Shown here in pieces: positions 33,520 through 45,172 of a stretch of DNA of 64,000 nt. The stretch lies in NCBI GenBank assembly GCA_027924585.1, contig BSBM01000386.1:5224501-5288500 (forward strand), in the 5' to 3' direction. A program made the translations under genes and the position numbers. The notes under the pieces were generated by a model. It saw only the letters and a list, made by a program, of their open reading frames with translations, ran no database searches and was not told the DNA's origin. The first letter of the stretch is position 1. Each line of letters opens with the position of its first letter. The stretch comes from Larix kaempferi. Its lineage: Eukaryota > Streptophyta > Pinopsida > Pinales > Pinaceae.

Positions 33520-33851
33520 ATCCATGCCATGTGTATGCCTTACCAACTCACCGAATAATGTTTTCCTTCCCATGGATTCGAAATGCCAAGTGAGATTTTC
33601 CATGTGGAAGTGAGAAACCAAGCTAGTGGGGGTCCCACATTCTCTAAATATCCTCAAAATGATTTTCCACCTATAATTCCTCTTGGATTCATTTATTCAA
33701 CTTATTTATTAAATACTTGGACTATTCTAATGTGTAAAAAATATTCCTTTTCTCCCTTATTACAATTCCCAATGTACCCATTCAACCTAGGGAACTTGGT
33801 AGTATTTATGGGGATTGTTTGCTATACAATTATTTGAATGGGGACATTACA
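33520..33851 (-). mobile_element. TE0 5' LTR, proximal piece
   Basis: On the minus strand it starts TGTAATGTCCCC at 33851. It has the same terminal hexanucleotide (TGTAAT/ATTACA) as the far end at 1503. Noncoding. Only 5 bp (GTTCC, 33852-33856) separate it from the end of the gypsy-3 LTR. Confidence 0.5.
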
Positions 33852-33856
33852 GTTCC

Positions 33857-34697
33857 TGTTAACACAATCCTAGTCGACATGAGTTCCTCACTCTTTCGAC
33901 ATCCAAACCACCACGATCTCCTTGAGCACCGACCTAGACAGGTTTTAGCCTATCCAGCAATACTTGCGGAGCAGATGAAGTCTCACCCGAGATGTTTGAG
34001 GGAGGGCTGACATAACCACGTTTCTACCGACTGAAGGATGACCATGTGTGTCTACTTATCAACTTAGTGCAATATTATATAACAGATCTAATTATTAAAC
34101 AAAGTCACGACATCATTCAACAGATCTCATTGTCAACAAAACCATCGATGTGCAAATAGATCTAACAGTATAACATCATTTAGAGCAAGGAAACATCGCA
34201 TCATTCACATATTCATATCACAGATACATTCATAACAACAAAACAAGTAAAGACAAAATGATTCTTCTCAAACTCTATTATATCATATTAACCTTTGCAA
34301 CAAAACACATATATATCAATGTAGTTCTTCTGTCGCATACCCAAATTCACAAGACCAAAACATGCGCAATTCTTTTCTCATCATCGGTGCTCAGACATAT
34401 GAATTATCCACATCTATCTGGATCTATCTAACACTTGTAATGCTACATCTATTTATAGGATTGCGCCTTTACATTCATTCCACTTAGCCAACCACCTAAC
34501 TACTTTCTAACAATATTTACAACAAAATGACCCTTGACCCACACAATGCGGTCCAAAATGACCAAAAATACATACAATAACATTATTTCCGACTTGTGCG
34601 CAGTTTTCCTCCTTGCGCGGTGTCTTTGAACTTTCGTAGCGTCTGCGATGCTACACATATGACTCATCCAAAACCGCCTACCAACAGGACCCCAACA
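33857..34697 (-). repeat. gypsy-3 3' LTR
   Basis: On the minus strand it begins TGTTGGGGTCCTG at 34697 and ends TGTTAACA at 33857, 841 bp. It has a TATA-like CCTATAAATAGATG near 34460. A purine-rich GAGAGAGAG lies about 15 bp before the LTR start. Both ends are inferred from motifs because the partner LTR is absent. Confidence 0.6.
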
Positions 34698-35852
34698 CAA
34701 TCTTGTGGCTCTCTCTCAAGCCATGGCAGCTGGACATGGCTGGTCTATACTCATCCATCGCTGTAATAGTCTTCTGAAACTGTTCTTGCTATCTGGAGCT
34801 CGCTATTGTGTACTTCTCAAACTGATATGATGAGCTTGGGCTTGCTGTCATGTACTTCTCAAACTGATCCTCCAGTCTCTGGAAACCTTGATCATCTATC
34901 TATCCAGCATTTGCTACCGCACTTCACACTTGTTCTAGATTGAGGAAAAGTTCATTAATAGCACCAAGGTGTGAGGCAGACCAACTAATCTTGCACATCT
35001 ATTTCGCACTAGGAATCACCTACTACCGGGGCTAGGGGGCCTCCACCTCTATAGTTCTAGTGGTCGTGGGGACCATGAATCTTCAAACTACCACCACGTA
35101 CTTAGACATCTCAGGTGAGACCTCGTCTCCGTTTTTCCTGAGTGTCTTCACCACTTCCTTCTCTGATTGTTCATGCACACTCATCGGTTTGGCCCTCAGC
35201 ACACCTGGTGTGCTGCCACATGAAATGAAATGGATCATTTCCACAGCTTCCTTGGAATTCCTAACTCAACTAGCTTCCGGCCCCACTCGCAGCATGGGTT
35301 TCTCTCATCTGATAGATACTTCCTTGCTCATCTAGCCATCTGTGCTGACATTTATGTGTGGGAGTTGTGTCCTAGACATCTGACTCTGAAATCATTTGCA
35401 AATCCTTTCATGTAATTTCCCGATCTTGTCATCATACTATTTCGCCATCTTCCGGTGAGGCTGAGCCACACCACTCAGGATCGGACTTGACCTCTCACAT
35501 GTGAAGCAATGAACATGCTTCCACCTGTAGTCATGTGTGCCAAACGTGCAAATCATCGATCATGTTTCCACCTTTTGTCATGTGTTCCAAATGTGCCTGA
35601 ATCCACCGGCGATCCTACCAATCTAATGGTCGGATCCACCCTAAATACGTAGCACTTCAACAAGTTCCATTGGTTAACTACTTTTAACTATCTATGCTTA
35701 CTGCTGATGTGACTGTGTCATGATCCTGCAGTTGTCACAACATGGCTCCCTAACTGCGATACAACCTCTCCTACTTGCGCATCCTTTCCCTCTAGGTGCA
35801 CCAACCGACTATCCGGCAACCTATCCATTTTTTTTTAAATTTGCGCAGTGCC
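34698..35852 (-). pseudogene. remnant of extra ORF after gypsy-3 pol
   Basis: Minus-strand reading gives coherent but broken stretches, for example KEVVKTLRKNGDEVSPEMSK (about 35110) and a repeated QFEKYxxAS near 34830 and 34870, ending close to the LTR. The position and helical character match the C-terminal half of the extra ORF in gypsy-2. I cannot show sequence homology by eye. Confidence 0.35.
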
Positions 35853-36950
35853 TTATGCATTGTGCAACACTGAGCCCGTCCTGTAGGGATTCAAACTGAT
35901 ACCATTCACCAGCTTCGGTAGAATCGCTCCATCTAACTGATGCAACTCTACTACACCTCTTGAAGTAATGAAACTAATACAATATGGACCTAGCCAATGC
36001 ATCTGTAATTTACCTAGATGCTTCATGAACTTGCTGTCATACATGAGCACCAAGTAACCTTGCCGAAACTGTTTGTTTTTTATATGGTGATCATGCCAAA
36101 AAATTTTCCGATCCTTCTCCATGCGCTGGTGAAAACCTGCAATAAAGCAGTCTTCCTCAAGCTATACTAGCTGCACCAGTCGTTTTGATAATGCTACTTC
36201 ATCATTCATGCCTGTCGTTGCCGCTATGCGCAGACTCGGAACAATGTACTCCATAGGCATAACTGCCTCTTTCCCATACACCAATTTGAATGGTGTCTGT
36301 CCCGTCAATCTTTTACAAGTGGTGCGATATTCCCACAAGACTGCTGGACTCTTCAAATCCCAGTCATCATGGTTTGCATTACATACCTTAGTAAGCGCAT
36401 GCTCCAACACTTTGTTGAATGCCTCCACTATGCCATTTGCTTATGGATGATACGGTGTGCTCTTCTTGTGCTAGATCTGAATCTCTTCGTTCAATGTGCT
36501 GACTCTTCGATTTATGAAGTGGCTCCTTGATCACTCAACAATATCTTTGGGAATCCAAACCGTGTAACAATGTTGTCAAACAAGAACCATGCTATTGTCG
36601 CAGCGGTGGAATCTATGACAGGTGCATCCTCCTCCCACCTAGTTAAATAATATATCACTTGAGGTATGAGCGACATCTCATCCCTCCTTGATGGTTTTAC
36701 AGTTCTTTGACAGACATCGTAAGTTTGCATATACTCTATCGCATCATTGTGAATAGTGGGCCACCAAATCCCTGCATGAAGCACCTTCCTGGCAGTAGCA
36801 CAACTGCCATAGTGTCCACCAGCCATGCTCGCATGTGCCTCTTTCACGAGACAGGACACAACGCCTCAAGATCTTGTCTGGTCCTAGTTTATAGAGATGT
36901 CTAGAGATCAACTGGAAATCTGCAGCCTTAACCACCAACTACTTCTTCTG
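35853..36950 (-). pseudogene. gypsy-3 integrase
   Basis: The zinc region (HASMAGGH...YDVCQ, with the first Cys of CxxC replaced by Tyr) is followed by an internal deletion: IPQVI joins directly to YYLTRWEED, removing about 30 residues that contain the first catalytic Asp. SDQG keeps the second Asp, and [10 protein letters not shown] carries the Glu. The C-terminal HWLGPYCI is a GPY/F-type module. The frame is split by stops near 36160 and 36450-36510. It is non-functional. Confidence 0.85.
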
Positions 36951-38330
36951 ACTTGTGGTAAACTCCTCTGGTGCAGTTCCTATTGCCAAAAACTGAATTA
37001 TTTCTTCATAGTAGTCGTCAGCCACCTCGACTTTGAACAGTTGTCCATCGGGAAACCCATATTAAATGTTGGTTGGTTCCTCACCTGTCTCAATTCGTGC
37101 TAAATGATCTGGCGCCACATTCAAGCGACCTGGCTTCACAAGTACCTCAAAATCAAACTCCTAAAAAAGAAGTAGCCAACGACATATCTTCCCCCACAAC
37201 ACAAGCTTATGGACCAAATATTTCAAAACAGAATGGTCTGTGAACATCTTGAAATGACCCCCCAATAGGTAATTCCTAAACTTATATAGCGCATATACCA
37301 TTGCCAGACCTTCCCTCTCGGTAGTCATATAATTTCTATCTGCAAATGATAACTTCTGACTCGCAAAAGAAGTCAGGTGATCCAGATCTCTTTCTCCTGG
37401 TTGCACAAGCACTACTCCCAGCACAATCGACAATGCGTCCATATGGACATGGAATTCCTTGCTCTAGTCAGGGAATAGCAGTATCGGTGTGGAATCCATC
37501 TTAGCCTTCAGCGTATCGAAACTTACTTGACATTCTGGACTCCATAAGAATACCGCATGCTTCTTTAACAACTTTTCCATAGGAGCCGTGATCACCACAT
37601 AGCCACGGATAAACTTGCGGTAGTACCCTGTGTGCCCCAGCGTCGCTCTCAATTGCTTTACATTTGTAGGCAGTGTCAAGCTCAAAATAAGTGCAATATT
37701 TGCGGGGTCAACCAACAATCCTTGCTTGCAAACAATGTGACCCAATAAAATCTCGAATGGTGCACAAAAAATGCACTTCTTCAAATTCAGTGAGATTTGA
37801 TACTGTCTACACTGCTCCAGCATCAGTCGTAGGTTTTCCAGATGGTCGCTGATCAATCCATAAATTATCTAGTCATCCATATAAACTTGCAGAAACTTCT
37901 GAATAAAATCTCGGAATGCAGCGACAACAACGCGGGAGAATATCGAAGCGGAGTTCTTGAGCCCAAATGGCATCAGAGTGTACTGGAAACAACCCCATTC
38001 ATTCACAAATGTTGTCTTGTGGCGATCCTCTTTCGCGATTCGGATTTGGTGATAGCTAGAAAAGCCGTATGTGAAAGAATACATTTCTTGACCACCCACT
38101 CCTTCTAGGAATTCATTAGAATGGCATCAGAAATGGATCATGGATACACGCGTCATTCAACTTCCTCAGGTCGACACAAATCCGAACCTCACCCGTCTTC
38201 TTATCTTGAACCACCATGGGACTAATCCATTCTGATTCTTCGATTGGATCAATTATTCCATTATCCAACATTCTGTCAAGTTTAATTTTTACCCTTTCCT
38301 TGTGTCCTGGATTCAGATGATACAGGTGCT
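36951..38330 (-). pseudogene. gypsy-3 RT and RNase H
   Basis: RT: SYHQIRIAKEDRHKTTFVNE, MPFGLKNSASIFSRVV, active site VYMDD followed by a stop (about 37870), then [20 protein letters not shown]. RNase H: FHVHMDALSIVLGVVL (about 37430), where the expected DAS reads [19 protein letters not shown] and FTDHSVLKYL. Frames 37869-38099, 37464-37856 and 37161-37442 are separated by stops and small indels. Confidence 0.88.
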
Positions 38331-38730
38331 ACCTTATGGGTTTTGCATTTGGCTTCAATAGAATCTTCATCTCCCCTAGATCCCCCAATATTCCCTTCAT
38401 TTCGAAAAAATTCACGGAGAAGAAATATTGGAACTCATGCAATAGGTCTGTGACCTGTGCCATCATTTCTTCATCCCAGTAGTCCACGACATTCGCAAAA
38501 TTTGGGTTCTCCTCCGTCCCAATGTTGACCTTCCTAAGCTTCAACGGTTGACTTATCGGATCGATCAGTGCGTTAGGTGCTACGACATCCCGAATCCCTT
38601 CTGATTCCGGAATATTGATATTCCGTGGGTCATCACCATCATCTAGCACTCCAGTAATATTATAGCATTCCATCATCGACTGCATCTGACAATGCATATG
38701 CGGATCCATAGGGTAGGCAATTGGAACCAC
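38331..38730 (-). pseudogene. gypsy-3 pre-RT linker
   Basis: Acidic linker with MQSMMECYNITGVLDDGDDP, IGTEENPNFANVVDYWDEE and LLHEFQYFFSVNFFEMKGI. It matches the gypsy-2 stretch before RT ([19 protein letters not shown] and on) closely enough to show common ancestry. Confidence 0.8.
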
Positions 38731-38754
38731 CTTCAGAACAACATCATGGATCAG

Positions 38755-39300
38755 CTACAGGGCATTGTGAACATATGGATTGGCATTCGTGAAACTGAAG
38801 GTATTAGTGAAGCAAACCATCAATTCCAACCAAGTGGTAATCTCCCTGTGCAGCTTAGTTGAGGCATACCAAGATCGCGACATTTCATCCAAAGTGTGGA
38901 CAAAGGCATGGACCCATTCATCCTTTGGTTGTGAGGCCCACAAATTCTAACATGTAATCAAATGACTTCCAGGGTCATTCTACCCATCATATTTTCCAGT
39001 GTGGTAGACCTCTGCGTTGCCAAAGCGAGCCGTCATGAATCTTCGACATTGCCACCATCCAGTAATTGAATTCTTATGGGTTTCCCACCAACGTGCTGGA
39101 GAAGCCTTCAATGCCTCCTCTAGTGCCAGCAACCACTGTGGTTCTGATACCTTATCTTCAAACGCCACTAGAAATTCAGACAACCCCAACAGTCCTTTGT
39201 ATACTGGTAATTCAATAGTCTCAGTCGCAACACAACACATCAACTGTGTGATCAAATCACACTTTCTGAATGACACCTCATGCATGCGATTCTTCTAGTT
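38755..39300 (-). pseudogene. gypsy-3 second and third Gag-like modules
   Basis: Between PR and RT. The first module (39285-38980) has LSEFLVAFEDKV, SPARWWETHKNSITGWWQC and MTARF. The second (about 39000-38755) has KYDG...DP, EWVHAFVHTLDEMSRSWY and TFSFTNANP. Each follows the residue spacing of a Gag capsid domain (FDG/YxG-DP...W...L...AxxWY/WW...F). Gypsy-2 has the same two modules in the same place. The frame is broken by stops near 38950 and 39290. Confidence 0.65.
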
Positions 39301-39355
39301 CTCTAATGCATCATCAAAATCAGAAGACGCAGAGCTAAAGCTGGGCCAACCGAGT

Positions 39356-39982
39356 TCACCATCGGTAGTCGAATGGATGTAATCTTCTGAAAATGTTATA
39401 TGCATGATCCCATCCTGCTACAGCTTCATCCTTTACTGGTTCAACATACCCGCACCCTTCAGTTGGATCCAACGAAGCTATGACTCTGAGGTATTGATTT
39501 TCAAAAGTCATCACCCTCTTCTTGAAATTAATTACTTCCATACTGTCATTGGCCCATCCGATCCCTAGCAACATGGGGTAGGAGCTTCCCCCATTGACAA
39601 CTTCAATAAAATCAAAATCAGGATAGGTTTTCATTCCCTCAATGTCCACAACAAGGCGCATAACTCTCCCAATTGGTGTTACCTTGGCCTGATTATCCAG
39701 TTGTAGCTGCACGGGAGACCAACTTAGCGTTGGGCTCCCCATTTTATGGGCCTGCTTTGTTAGAATATTGACATGTGAGCCTAGATCTAGAATGACTGAA
39801 TCTACCTCGTAGTCCCAAATCTGGACATTCATGCGCATCTCTTTTCCTGTATTTTTCCTCTGTAAAGAGTTCACTACAGACTCTTTCCATCCCTTGGCCG
39901 ATCGATGCAACAAGCTCTCGATCTCAGCAAGAGAATCAGGATCGCTTGCCAGTGACAAGCAACTTTCAAAGAAGTTCTGCAA
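39356..39982 (-). pseudogene. gypsy-3 aspartic protease
   Basis: A 208-codon open frame. The active site is VILDLGSHVNILTKQ, with Asp-Leu-Gly-Ser in place of Asp-Thr/Ser-Gly, as in gypsy-2 and in some other plant gypsy groups. The second motif is YPMLLGIGWANDSMEVINF. Upstream is a helical region that also matches gypsy-2 (FFESCLSLASDPDSLAEIESL). Confidence 0.85.
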
Positions 39983-39999
39983 TGTGCCATAATTTCATG

Positions 40000-41745
40000 A
40001 TGGTCCTGCTTATGAAGTCAAGTCAAAAGCAGTGGGCATGTCATAAGTAATTGTCTTACCAAGATTTCTTTCCATCGCATGACGTGCTTCAAAAAATGTG
40101 TCTCGCTTAGCATCAATATCAAACTGCACCTTCTTCTTCCCAGCCAGTCGAATGAGTGGATGTAGACCATATTCTCCTGTCGTCGCACCTCTGCGAGTGA
40201 TAATAACAACAACAACATCTTGGGTCCTTGGTTCTATGAAAATCATCGCAACAGTTGGTCCCTGAATCTAGTTCAGCGGTGGGTTCACAGGTTGATTCAC
40301 ATTCTGATTTGCGTTCTAATTTTGACGCTGATTTTGGTTTTGTGGCTGATTCTAATTCTATAACTAGTTCTGATTCTGAAGCCGGTTCAACAACTGGTTT
40401 TGGTTCTGTAACTGTGGTACGTTTTTTTCCTACCATCGCGCAATCGACTGTGGAAATTTCTCAACAGCATGATCAACAACAAAACAATATGTACACTGTT
40501 CTTGCAACTACGGAAATCTCTCTGATAGTGTCCCAATACTCCACATATATAACATTGCACAGGTCCACAACCTCGTCCTCCTCCTCGACCAAAGCCTCCA
40601 CCTCATCCTCCTCGGAATCCTCCATGAAATCCTCCTTGTTGCTGATATTGCGGTTGATTAAATTGTTGCTACAGGGGATTCGGTTGCATTTGAACACACT
40701 ACCTTTGCTAAACATACTACGCTCATTGAACGTACTGTGGCTGCAATGGAGCCATCTGCATCTGATTATACAGCAGTTGCGGCACAAACTACTGTTGCGG
40801 TTGTGACTACGGTACAAATTGCATGTGTGGTTGAGGTGGCGGCTGGGACACCTATGGCTACGGCTGTGGTTGTTGTATTGCATGATAGTCGTCTCCCTTT
40901 ACGTAGTATAAGTCGTACGTTCTTTCCTAGAGTAGGCCATACGCGTGACAATCCTAATCTTCATGCCCGACAGACTTGCAGAATGTATAGTACAAATTCA
41001 TCATCTTCGTGACCATCTTTTGCATGTATTGACACTCCTCATGTCGATGCCCATAGACTTGACAAATGTGGCACCATGGCATACCTCCGCCACTCAATGG
41101 GTTCAGTGCTCTTGATACTAGGTAGTTGCAAAAATCTTTGTAGTTATCCCTGGTATGTCCCTCTGCACAACATCGAGTACACCAAACCTCTTCGTGTTTC
41201 TCTTTACCCTTCTTCAGATTTGGCAACTGAATTGTCAGGTTTTCCAGTTGCGCCTGGATCTGATACATGCCGGCTGCATTCTCACGAAGAGGTGAAGCTT
41301 CTAACCTCATTGCAATCTCCAGAGCCTCGCTTGGTGTCGCAATTTTGTGCTGCATCAGTGGGAGTCTAATATGAGGTAGTAATGCCGCAATGAACCATTC
41401 CTTATGCTGAACGTCGCTCATCTCAAAGCTGACTCTTTCCATTAGCATTTTAAACCTTTGGTCAAAGTCCCAAACAATTTCATTCGGATATTGCTTGATC
41501 TCCTTTAGTTCCGTAATGTATTGCACTTAAGACTTCGATTTACTAAACTCTTCAATTAATCCTTTTCTGACTTCATCCAATGTCTTCTTCGGAATCCCCG
41601 TAGGAACTTGTACAAATTTCATGAACCAATCCAGTGCACGACCCCGAAGAGTCATTGCCAATTGACCTTTCTTGGCCTCATCATCCATAATTTGTTTAAC
41701 AGTCTGTTGATGCCTCGGTTGTGTATGTGCTGGAATGGTGTTTAA
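40000..41745 (-). pseudogene. gypsy-3 gag and zinc-knuckle region
   Basis: Capsid-like part: AKKGQLAMTLRGRALDWFMKF, then ITELKEIKQYPNEIVWDFDQ and IRLPLMQHKIATPSEALEIA. Knuckles follow: CTRCCAEGHTRDNY (last Cys lost), CHICQVYGHRHEEC, a third with a stop inside, then a Gln/Pro-rich and Gly/Arg-rich stretch, then CYICGVLGHYQRDF (last Cys lost). An acidic repeat-like segment (EPKPVVEPASESELVIELES) lies at 40436-40300. The gag N-terminus is cut at about 41745 by unrelated sequence. Stops are scattered. Confidence 0.8.
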
Positions 41746-42781
41746 GGAAAACAAGGGATGAAAACCCAGCCAAAGGATTCAGATAATCCTACACAAGTTT
41801 TACCCTATCCTCGAGCTATTTGGTGTGGTTAACACCCACAGATACAAATGCCTCCGCTGGAACTTATGTGTGTTTGATCCTAGAAAGGATCTGTCTTCCT
41901 ATGAGGAAAGACAAGAGTTTTCCTAATCCTAAGAGTTAGTCTAACTTTGAAAAGAAATCTAATCTAATTCAGGCCTATTCTAAAAGGAGTGATTTGATTG
42001 TGCACAAGATAACTTGACCTGAAAATTGCTAAATCTTTTCACCAATTCAACAGACATGAAAAACTGGATCTTGACTCATTAACTCAAGATATAATCAGTT
42101 AAAGACATTCAACCAATAATAGCTTAACAATTAAGTGCATACAAGCTTATCCTGTATCTAGAATGTTAATTGACAAATTAACATTAACTCAATGTTTTCT
42201 GTGAATCATTTGCAGAAATAGATAAAATGTTTTAGATAAATACATTCATTTAAAACATCAATTACAATAATCATAAGTTGAGAGAAATCTAAACTATAAA
42301 CCAATGTAAGTTACTGATTGCAAATAATGAATAGTATTAGTGAATGTGTTGAAGCAAAATCACAATCCATCAAAGACATTTGACAAATTATAACATAAGA
42401 GATAGATGAAGAAAACTGACTGTGTATTAAGGCCTGCAAAACATTACATAGTCTGCGGCAATAGAGCATCTCCAGTCCCTTTTGGAGATTCTGTGCCCTA
42501 ACCATCCATCCCTTGCTATGAGATCTAAAACCCCTTAAATAATAATTACAAAGTAATAATTCAGGATAAAATCTTCCACAGATCAAGGATAATCAAAACT
42601 AAATTATCCTAAAAGTGGCCAAGAAACGACTGCCTCCCTGACCTAAAACACCTAACAATCCTTATACATAGGAAAAATTAACCAATTCAGACCCCAAACT
42701 GGGCATCATACAGTTTTCAGAAAGATTGTGCCACATATCCTCGAGAACATCCTATCATAAGCTGAGGAGAACCAAGATAGA
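41746..42781. other. unassigned DNA
   Basis: A/T-rich and noncoding. No LTR, PBS or repeat edge recognised, so I cannot say whether it is host DNA or the body of another element. Confidence 0.4.
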
Positions 42782-43162
42782 TCATGAGCTGTTGAAGGTA
42801 GCTGGAGAGGAGCATATGAAATCTTCCCTAGAATCACGAGAAAAAAAGATATCTTCAAAGACCAAAAAATCAGCTAACGGATTGTCCTTGAAAGGAATTG
42901 CGGGACACATAGGTGGCAAGTTGATGATTAAGTCCCGAACAATTGTATTATCTTGATCAACATTTTCTTTATCACCCTTCTTCTGCTTGTTGAAAAGGAG
43001 TCATTCATATGTGACTTGAACCTCACCATCTTCCTCTTCACTATCTGTGTTGTGATCAGAATCATCAACATCAAATGGTACAGGAACAGGTTCAGATTAT
43101 TCCACTGGCTGAGGCTCTTTCTTAACAGAAAGCTTGACAGAAATGCCAAAAACTCTCTGCAT
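42782..43162 (-). pseudogene. possible exon of unknown (host or captured) gene
   Basis: A single minus frame from ATG 43162 to a TGA at 42782-42784 (127 codons) reads like protein. A basic start (VKLSVKKEPQPVE) is followed by an acidic block DSDHNTDSEEEDGEV, then KQKKGDKENVDQDNTIVRD and a hydrophobic/Pro C-terminal part (LPPMCPAIPFKDNPLADF). Two in-frame stops (TAA 43097-43099 and TGA 43001-43003) would have to be mutations. The preceding sequence (CTAACAATTTCATGCTGCAAG) resembles an intron end. I do not recognise the family. A chance frame remains possible. Confidence 0.35.
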
Positions 43163-43620
43163 TTTACTTGCAGCATGAAATTGTTAGCAAAGATACTAAA
43201 ATATCGACCCAAAATTTGCATATATCATTATAAACTAACAGGTTATTCATGACAACCCTTATTCATTGTAAACCAGAGGATTTGACATCGATTGAGTATA
43301 ATTAACTGGCATGATTGCAGGTCTACGACGTGCAGGTTGCAATTATCATTTCTATGAGCGAAATATCAGTCGATCATGCAGCAATTCAAATTTGGCGTAA
43401 GATCAGATAAATTTATATAATAACACATGCAATTAATAGTCAAATCTCAGAGTTTTAATCATCAGGAAATCATTGGATTCAAAAAATTCATGTCTGATCA
43501 AGCATAACGCAGACGAAAGCAGGATCAACACTTGGAAACGACAAACCAAGAATGGAAAAAAAAAAATCGAATCATTCTTCCAGATGCAGTCAAGGCCGTT
43601 AGATCATCGTATATCAATGG
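43163..43620. other. unassigned DNA
   Basis: Noncoding, A/T-rich, no recognisable feature. Confidence 0.4.
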
Positions 43621-44012
43621 TCGGGATGGGAGATGCGGGATGCGGGATGCCAAGTGCGGGAACTTGTTATTCATAAATATGTACACCCTTCCGCAATCCG
43701 CAATCCGCAAATGCGGGTTGCAGGTTGTGGAACACAAAACACAATGCATGGTCAAAGTACTTCCCGCAACCCCCAATTGCGGGTTGCGGGATATATAAAC
43801 TACTCTTTATTAAAAAAGGTCTTTCTGCATCCTGCAATCCGCAATTTACAGGTTGCAGGTTGTGGGAAGAAAACATTACGTGCAACTTTAAAAAAAAATC
43901 CTTTCTGCATCCCGCAATCCGCAAATTACGAGTTACAGGTTATGGAAGGAAGAACTCCAAATGCAAACCAGAGAGTCCACACTTTGCAATCCGCAATTTG
44001 CGGGTTGCGGAA
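43621..44012. repeat. array of five hairpin-forming CCGCAATCCGCAA units
   Basis: Five units of the form CCGCAATCCGCAA(T)TTGCGGGTTGCGG lie at about 43691-43724, 43763-43790, 43831-43859, 43911-43939 and 43984-44010, spaced 65-80 bp apart. Each is a near-palindrome whose arms pair with each other. A G-rich lead-in (GGGATGCGGGATGCC at about 43635-43650) precedes them. Between units lie A-rich spacers with CTTTCTGCATCC (twice). ORFs over the array are products of the repetition. Confidence 0.85.
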
Positions 44013-45172
44013 TGATCGAAATTTTTTAACTAAAAACTTATTTCCGCAATTCATAAAAATACACTAAAAAACGCATAATTTCGAGAAGGAAAATTTACTA
44101 ACTTGATTAAATCAAAATAAAGGTAGCAAAAATGAATGACAAACATGCTAAACAACCCCAAAATTGGTTGAGTTACTCTTTGATATGAAATTGGGGCTCC
44201 CATATTTTGGATAAAACATGGGATCTGTTGTGCCTACAAAAAATGGCGACTGGCTGGGAAGAACCAATTATCTCTGTAAATGAAACCTTTAGTAGTAAGG
44301 TAGATATGCCAACCAGCTTATTTTCAACCTGCAATCTACAAAATGATCTCATGAAAACACAATCAAAACAACAGGGTTAGTCATATGATCAATACATTCC
44401 CATCCAAAACCAATTAATGATAATATTTAGTCTAGTAAGGTAGTCTAGGAGCAAAACATAAATTCTATACCTTTATGTAATCATGGAAGGGCAGATTTAT
44501 GACTAACCTTTGGAATAAACTCAGAGCCATTCTAGATTACAATACCTGTATCACCTTGGACTTATTAATTATGCATTTATGTACATGTATATTTCTCTTT
44601 TTTTCTTTAAATAAATAAGACTTCTGCTAATATAAGGTCATTTCCTTGACTTGGTGATCTGATGCTAGAAATGCCATTTACAAATCTGATTTGGAATCTG
44701 AACAAGCTAGCTCGGTCAGGAGACTCCTTGTCTTTCAATTTTCTAGACTGAAAGCAATTACCATGTCTTGATAACCACATAACAGTAGTGTTACTCATTG
44801 ATGCTTTGCAGATCATGAGTGGACCGACCTGTGATAGGATCTTCCACCTTTCAGTAAAAAGTGAAAGTAATCTCCCAAGTTTGGTGGCTTGATGTGAAGA
44901 TGTCATTCCACTAAAACATCTATGAACATAATGGCCTGGCTCGTGATGAGACCCCCCATCTTGTAATCTATTTTTATTGAGATAAATTATTATCAAAGTG
45001 ATCAGGATGGAATCTAGAACATATAATTTTAACCAGGCTATGAGAGATTATGCCATTTACTCATGAAACAAAAGGCAAAGAACTCTAGTCTGCTCTTCAA
45101 CTTCAATTAGTCAAACCAATATTTAAAAGATGTTGATGATAGTGGGAAAATATCAATCAAGGCCTTGCAAAC
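44013..45172. other. unassigned DNA
   Basis: Noncoding in appearance. The minus ORF at 44607-44996 (129 codons) has no recognisable domain. No repeat ends seen until the A3 LTR. Confidence 0.4.

Larger units (their letters stand above)
33857..41745 (-). mobile_element. gypsy-3: 5'-truncated Ty3/gypsy element
   Basis: Minus orientation. The order from right to left is gag (truncated at about 41745), knuckle region, protease, extra Gag-like modules, RT, RNase H, IN, 1.1 kb of decayed sequence and 3' LTR. No 5' LTR is seen. It is a relative of gypsy-2 with the same domain order, but with many stops and deletions. Confidence 0.85.

Noticed and set aside
40255-40806. 183-codon plus-strand ORF rich in Ser/Asp
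   Set aside because: It is the complement of the low-complexity gag/nucleocapsid region of gypsy-3, whose minus-strand frame carries the knuckles.
43525-44067. Overlapping ORFs on both strands over the CCGCAATCC array
   Set aside because: They result from the near-palindromic repeats. The composition follows the repeat, not a protein.
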